NCBI GenBank assembly: GCA_013812805.1
Contig: JACCSV010000165.1
Span: 1-8,041 of the forward strand
Origin: Sphingomonas sp.
Lineage (GTDB): Bacteria; Pseudomonadota; Alphaproteobacteria; Sphingomonadales; Sphingomonadaceae
Direction of reading: 5' to 3'
DNA: 8,041 nt
Part shown: positions 5,821-8,041 of the stretch, in pieces
How positions within the stretch are numbered: the first letter of the stretch is position 1
How the letters are laid out: each line of letters begins with the position of its first letter
Notes under the pieces: generated by a model
Told to the model about the DNA's origin: nothing
What the model saw: only the letters and a program-made list of their open reading frames with translations
Database searches by the model: none
Position numbers and translations under genes: made by a program

Positions 5821-6422
5821 TGCATCCTCCCCGGCACGGGGAGGGGGACCGCCCGAAGGGTGGTGGAGGGGGCGTCGCGACCGCCTCTGCTGCCCTTTCG
5901 TCAGTCGCTGCTGCGACTGCCATCTCCCCGTCACGGGGAGGAGCAGGCCGAATCGCCCTAGCCTCCGTCGCCGGTGCGCACGGCGTCAAGGGCGAGGTGC
6001 GCCTGAAGCTGTTCACCGACGGCGCCGCCAGCTTGCGCCGTCACGAGCATGTCTTCGTCGGCGGCATCGACCGCGAGCTGGAGACGCTGCGCGACGCCAG
6101 CGGCGGGGCCATCGCCCGATTTTCAGGAGTGGGCGACCGAAGTGCCGCCGAAAGCCTGCGCGGCTCGCTGGTCGAGGTCGAGCGCTCGGCGTTGCCGCCG
6201 CTCGAGGAGGGCGAATATTACCACGCCGATCTGGTCGGCATCGCCTGCGTCGATGGCGATGGCGCAGCGGTCGGAAGCGTCGTCGGAGTCGAGAATTTCG
6301 GGGCGGGCGATCTGCTTGAGGTCGAAGGGCCGGACGGCCGTCGATCGCTAATTCCGCTCAAGCCGGGCATTGCGGACCTGGAGGACGGCCGAATCGTCCT
6401 CGACCGCGAATTCCTTGCCTAA
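5820..6422 (+). CDS. rimM: 16S rRNA processing / 30S maturation factor RimM, start uncertain
   Basis: RimM binds S19 and assists late maturation of the 30S head. The conserved protein begins at about residue 44: RIALASVAGAHGVKGEVRLK (44-63) carries the family's AHGVxGEV signature. The PRC-barrel follows (EGEYYHADLVGIACV, 130-144; VGVENFGAGDLLEV, 155-168) and ends IPLKPGIADLEDGRIVLD (178-195). The only ATG, GTG or TTG in frame upstream of the conserved core is the ATG at 5820-5822, which overlaps the rpsP stop as TAATG. Using it adds about 43 residues (MHPPRHGEGD... rich in Gly, Ala and Ser) encoded entirely by the palindromic repeat at 5823-5943. The alternative is initiation at a rare codon such as the ATC at 5952, which has GGGGAGGAG (5935-5943) 8 bases upstream. 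Full length is 200 residues; the core alone is about 157. The stop overlaps the convergent flavoprotein gene by 4 bases. Confidence 0.9.
   Translation: MHPPRHGEGDRPKGGGGGVATASAALSSVAAATAISPSRGGAGRIALASVAGAHGVKGEVRLKLFTDGAASLRRHEHVFVGGIDRELETLRDASGGAIARFSGVGDRSAAESLRGSLVEVERSALPPLEEGEYYHADLVGIACVDGDGAAVGSVVGVENFGAGDLLEVEGPDGRRSLIPLKPGIADLEDGRIVLDREFLA
5823..5943. repeat. Palindrome-rich intergenic repeat between rpsP and rimM
   Basis: Two near-identical palindromes bracket the element: CCTCCCCG-GCA-CGGGGAGG (5826-5844) and CTCCCCG-TCA-CGGGGAG (5924-5940), each preceded by CAT and about 98 bp apart. Between them are further hairpins: ACCGCCC-GAA-GGGTGGT (5848-5864, one G-T pair), the self-complementary GTCGCGAC (5874-5881) and CAGTCGC-TGCT-GCGACTG (5902-5919). 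Palindromic arms of the CTCCCCG...CGGGGAG type are, from memory, common dispersed intergenic repeats in sphingomonads and related alphaproteobacteria. Here the element reads through in the rimM frame with no stop. Confidence 0.75.
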
Positions 6423-7342
6423 CGCAGGAAGGGCTTCTCCTTGGCCAGGTCGTTGCGGATGGTGGTCGCTGCAACGCCCCCTTCGCCCATTGCGTGGCTG
6501 ATCTGGTCGAGGCCGATGACCACGTCGCCGGCCGCAAACAGGCCCTGGACGCTGGTGCGCTGGTGCGAATCGACACCGACGCAGCCTTCGCCGCTCAGCC
6601 GCGCTCCGACCATTTCCGCAAGCTGGGTGTGGGTGTCGCTGCCGAGCGCCGGATAGACGCTGTCGAACGTGTGATGACCTTCCGCGGTGTCGACGACGAT
6701 AGATTCGTCGAGCGCCGCCACCGCCTCCGCCGGCCCGTCCACGCACTGAATGTTGGCAATCTTCAGCTTGGCCTGATCTTCGGCAGTGAGCTCGAGCGAG
6801 CCGTGCGGGGCGATCAGAGTAACGTCACTAGTGAAGCCGCGCAGGAAGATGGCTTCGGCGACGCCGTGGCTGTCGCTGCCGATCACGCCGACCTTCTTGT
6901 CGGTGACTTCAAAGCCGTCGCAGATCGGGCAGTAGCGGATCAGGCCGCGGGCCAGCGCTTCGTCGTGCAAATCCTCGTCCATCGGCGGGCGGCGGTTGGT
7001 GACCCCGGTAGCGATCAACACGGTCCGAGCCTGGCGGCAGCCGGATCCCCAGGTGACGGCGAACAGCCCGCTGTCTTCGTCGCGCTCCAGCTTGGTGACG
7101 ACCTCGGTCTTGATCTTGGCGCCATATTTGCAAGCCTGGTCGCGCATCCGCTGCAGCAATTCCTTGCCGTTGATGCCGTCTGGAAAGCCGGCGTGGTTGT
7201 GGCTGCACGGGATCCACGCGGCGCGGCTCTTGCCGGAATCGACAACCAGAATGTCGAGGTGGAAGCGGGCGAGATAGATGGCGGCGGTGAGCCCCGCTGG
7301 GCCGCCGCCGATGATCAGGCAGTCGAGGGTTGGGTCGTCCAT
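6419..7342 (-). CDS. Thioredoxin-reductase-like NAD(P)/FAD-dependent oxidoreductase
   Basis: Flavoprotein disulfide reductase of the TrxB fold, 307 residues, cytoplasmic. FAD-binding motifs are clear: GGGPAG (12-17) near the N-terminus, ATGV (111-114) and GLFAAGDVVIGLDQISHAMG (267-286). A redox CxxC is present as C138-P-I-C141 followed by DGFE, in place of the CATC-DGFF of typical TrxB. The NAD(P)H region reads VGVIGSDSHGVAEAIFL (151-167) instead of the usual GGGDSA pattern. No HRRxxxR motif for the NADPH phosphate follows; the equivalent stretch is IAPHGSLELTAEDQ (177-190). Cofactor and partner are therefore uncertain, and it should not be called trxB without evidence. The ATG at 7340-7342 puts the FAD motif at the usual distance; an earlier in-frame ATG (7408) would overlap the trmD start. 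It lies on the strand opposite to rimM and trmD, between them. Its TAG stop overlaps the rimM stop by 4 bases. Confidence 0.88.
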   Translation of the reverse strand: MDDPTLDCLIIGGGPAGLTAAIYLARFHLDILVVDSGKSRAAWIPCSHNHAGFPDGINGKELLQRMRDQACKYGAKIKTEVVTKLERDEDSGLFAVTWGSGCRQARTVLIATGVTNRRPPMDEDLHDEALARGLIRYCPICDGFEVTDKKVGVIGSDSHGVAEAIFLRGFTSDVTLIAPHGSLELTAEDQAKLKIANIQCVDGPAEAVAALDESIVVDTAEGHHTFDSVYPALGSDTHTQLAEMVGARLSGEGCVGVDSHQRTSVQGLFAAGDVVIGLDQISHAMGEGGVAATTIRNDLAKEKPFLR

Positions 7343-7406
7343 GGCAGGCGAAGCGCTCGCCGCTTCTGCGAGTTCCAACGGCAGTGGCCGAATGCTAGGC
7401 GGCGGC
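7343..7406. promoter_or_regulatory. Divergent intergenic region between the flavoprotein gene and trmD
   Basis: These 64 bases separate two divergent start codons. Because the flavoprotein gene reads against rimM, trmD probably needs its own promoter here or inside the start of the flavoprotein gene. AGGCGG (7397-7402) can serve as a ribosome binding site for trmD. I found no clear -35/-10 pair on either strand. Confidence 0.35.
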
Positions 7407-8041
7407 ATGACTTTTGCCGCTTACGTGCTGACGCTTTACCCGGAAATGTTTCCGGGGCCGCTCGGCGTCAGCCTCGCCGGGCGGGCGCTGGGCGAGGGCG
7501 TGTGGTCGCTCGAGACCCGCAACATCCGCGACTTTGCGACCGACAAGCATCGCAGCGTCGATGACACGCCGGCCGGCGGCGGAGCGGGGATGGTGCTTCG
7601 GCCGGATGTGCTTGCGGCGGCGATCGACAGCGTGGCCGATGGGCGGCCGGTCCTGGCGATGACCCCACGCGGTCAACCTTTCACCCAGCGCCGCGTGCGC
7701 GACCTTGCTGCCGGACCCGGCGTGATCCTGCTGTGCGGGCGCTTCGAAGGTTTCGACGAGCGTATTTTCGAGGGCCGGGGGGTCGAGCCGGTGTCGATCG
7801 GCGACTATGTTCTCTCCGGCGGGGAAGTCGCGGCGATGGTGGTCCTCGATGCTTGCGTTCGGCTGTTGCCCGGGGTAATGGGCGCGGCCTCCAGCGGAGA
7901 GGAGGAGAGCTTCAACGAGGGGCTCTTGGAATATCCGCATTATACCCGACCAGTCACATGGGAAGGGCGCACGATCCCCGAAGTGCTGCGATCGGGGGAT
8001 CATGCGAGGATCGCGGCGTGGCGACACGAACGCGCTTCTGA
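7407..8041 (+). CDS. trmD: tRNA (guanine37-N1)-methyltransferase TrmD, 3' truncated by window end
   Basis: SPOUT-class, SAM-dependent enzyme that makes m1G37 in tRNAs reading CNN-type codons and so prevents +1 frameshifting; it acts as a knotted dimer. The first 211 codons are present and about 20-40 should be missing. The N-terminus MTFAAYVLTLYPEMFPGPLG is typical. Family motifs are GGGAGMVLRPD (57-67), LLCGRFEGFDERI (108-120), the SAM-knot segment SIGDYVLSGGE (130-140) and LLEYPHYTRP (173-182). The arginine equivalent to E. coli Arg154 is Arg152. The catalytic Asp169 position of E. coli is Glu167 here (EEESF in place of EDSF). The ATG at 7407 is preferred, with AGGCGG 4 bases upstream. An in-frame ATG at 7392 would add five residues (MLGGG). 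It belongs to the rpsP-rimM-trmD set but is split from rimM by the opposite-strand flavoprotein gene. Confidence 0.96.
   Translation, partial: MTFAAYVLTLYPEMFPGPLGVSLAGRALGEGVWSLETRNIRDFATDKHRSVDDTPAGGGAGMVLRPDVLAAAIDSVADGRPVLAMTPRGQPFTQRRVRDLAAGPGVILLCGRFEGFDERIFEGRGVEPVSIGDYVLSGGEVAAMVVLDACVRLLPGVMGAASSGEEESFNEGLLEYPHYTRPVTWEGRTIPEVLRSGDHARIAAWRHERAS

Noticed and set aside
5193..5934. Minus-strand open frames antisense to rpsP giving Ser/Ala- or Gly/Arg-rich proteins
   Set aside because: They mirror the repetitive Ala/Glu codons of the rpsP tail; no start signals or domain-like sequence.
6494..7564. Long plus-strand open frame (about 356 codons) antisense to the flavoprotein gene
   Set aside because: High GC content keeps antisense frames open. 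It shows no recognisable domains, while the minus strand has clear FAD motifs and the frame runs into trmD.

Overview
The window is GC-rich chromosomal DNA from an alphaproteobacterium. Protein similarity, gene order and the style of the intergenic palindromes suggest a member of the Sphingomonadales. That placement is a judgement from recalled sequence patterns, not from a search. Everything recognisable is housekeeping: translation, tRNA modification, protein targeting and cell-wall precursor synthesis. There is no phage, transposase, CRISPR array or defence island.

Left half (minus strand, read right to left): dapF (diaminopimelate epimerase), mtaB (ms2t6A tRNA methylthiotransferase), ftsY (SRP receptor GTPase) and the first 30 codons of yciB/ispZ (membrane protein of the septation family). 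Each junction is a 4-base stop/start overlap (GTGA, GTGA, ATGA), so this is one translationally coupled operon, probably transcribed from the 59-bp divergent region at 2994-3052.

Right half (plus strand): a small gene of unknown function with an Arg/Pro-rich tail, then a 140-bp gap holding a terminator-like hairpin, then ffh (SRP54), rpsP (ribosomal protein S16) and rimM (30S maturation factor). A minus-strand thioredoxin-reductase-like flavoprotein gene follows, then the 5' part of trmD (tRNA m1G37 methyltransferase), which runs off the window. The canonical rpsP-rimM-trmD order is kept but is interrupted by the opposite-strand flavoprotein gene, whose 3' end overlaps rimM by 4 bases.

Functional links: Ffh and FtsY are the two GTPases of co-translational membrane targeting and sit in divergent operons a few kilobases apart. 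S16, RimM, TrmD and MtaB belong to ribosome assembly and tRNA position-37 modification.

The most unusual features are these. The rpsP-rimM junction is occupied by a palindrome-rich intergenic repeat that is open in the rimM frame, so the only canonical rimM start (overlapping the rpsP stop as TAATG) adds about 43 repeat-encoded residues. S16 carries a very long acidic Ala/Glu tail with internal 15- and 30-nt repeats. The flavoprotein has a CPIC redox motif but an altered NAD(P)H site. I see no wholly new multi-gene system.
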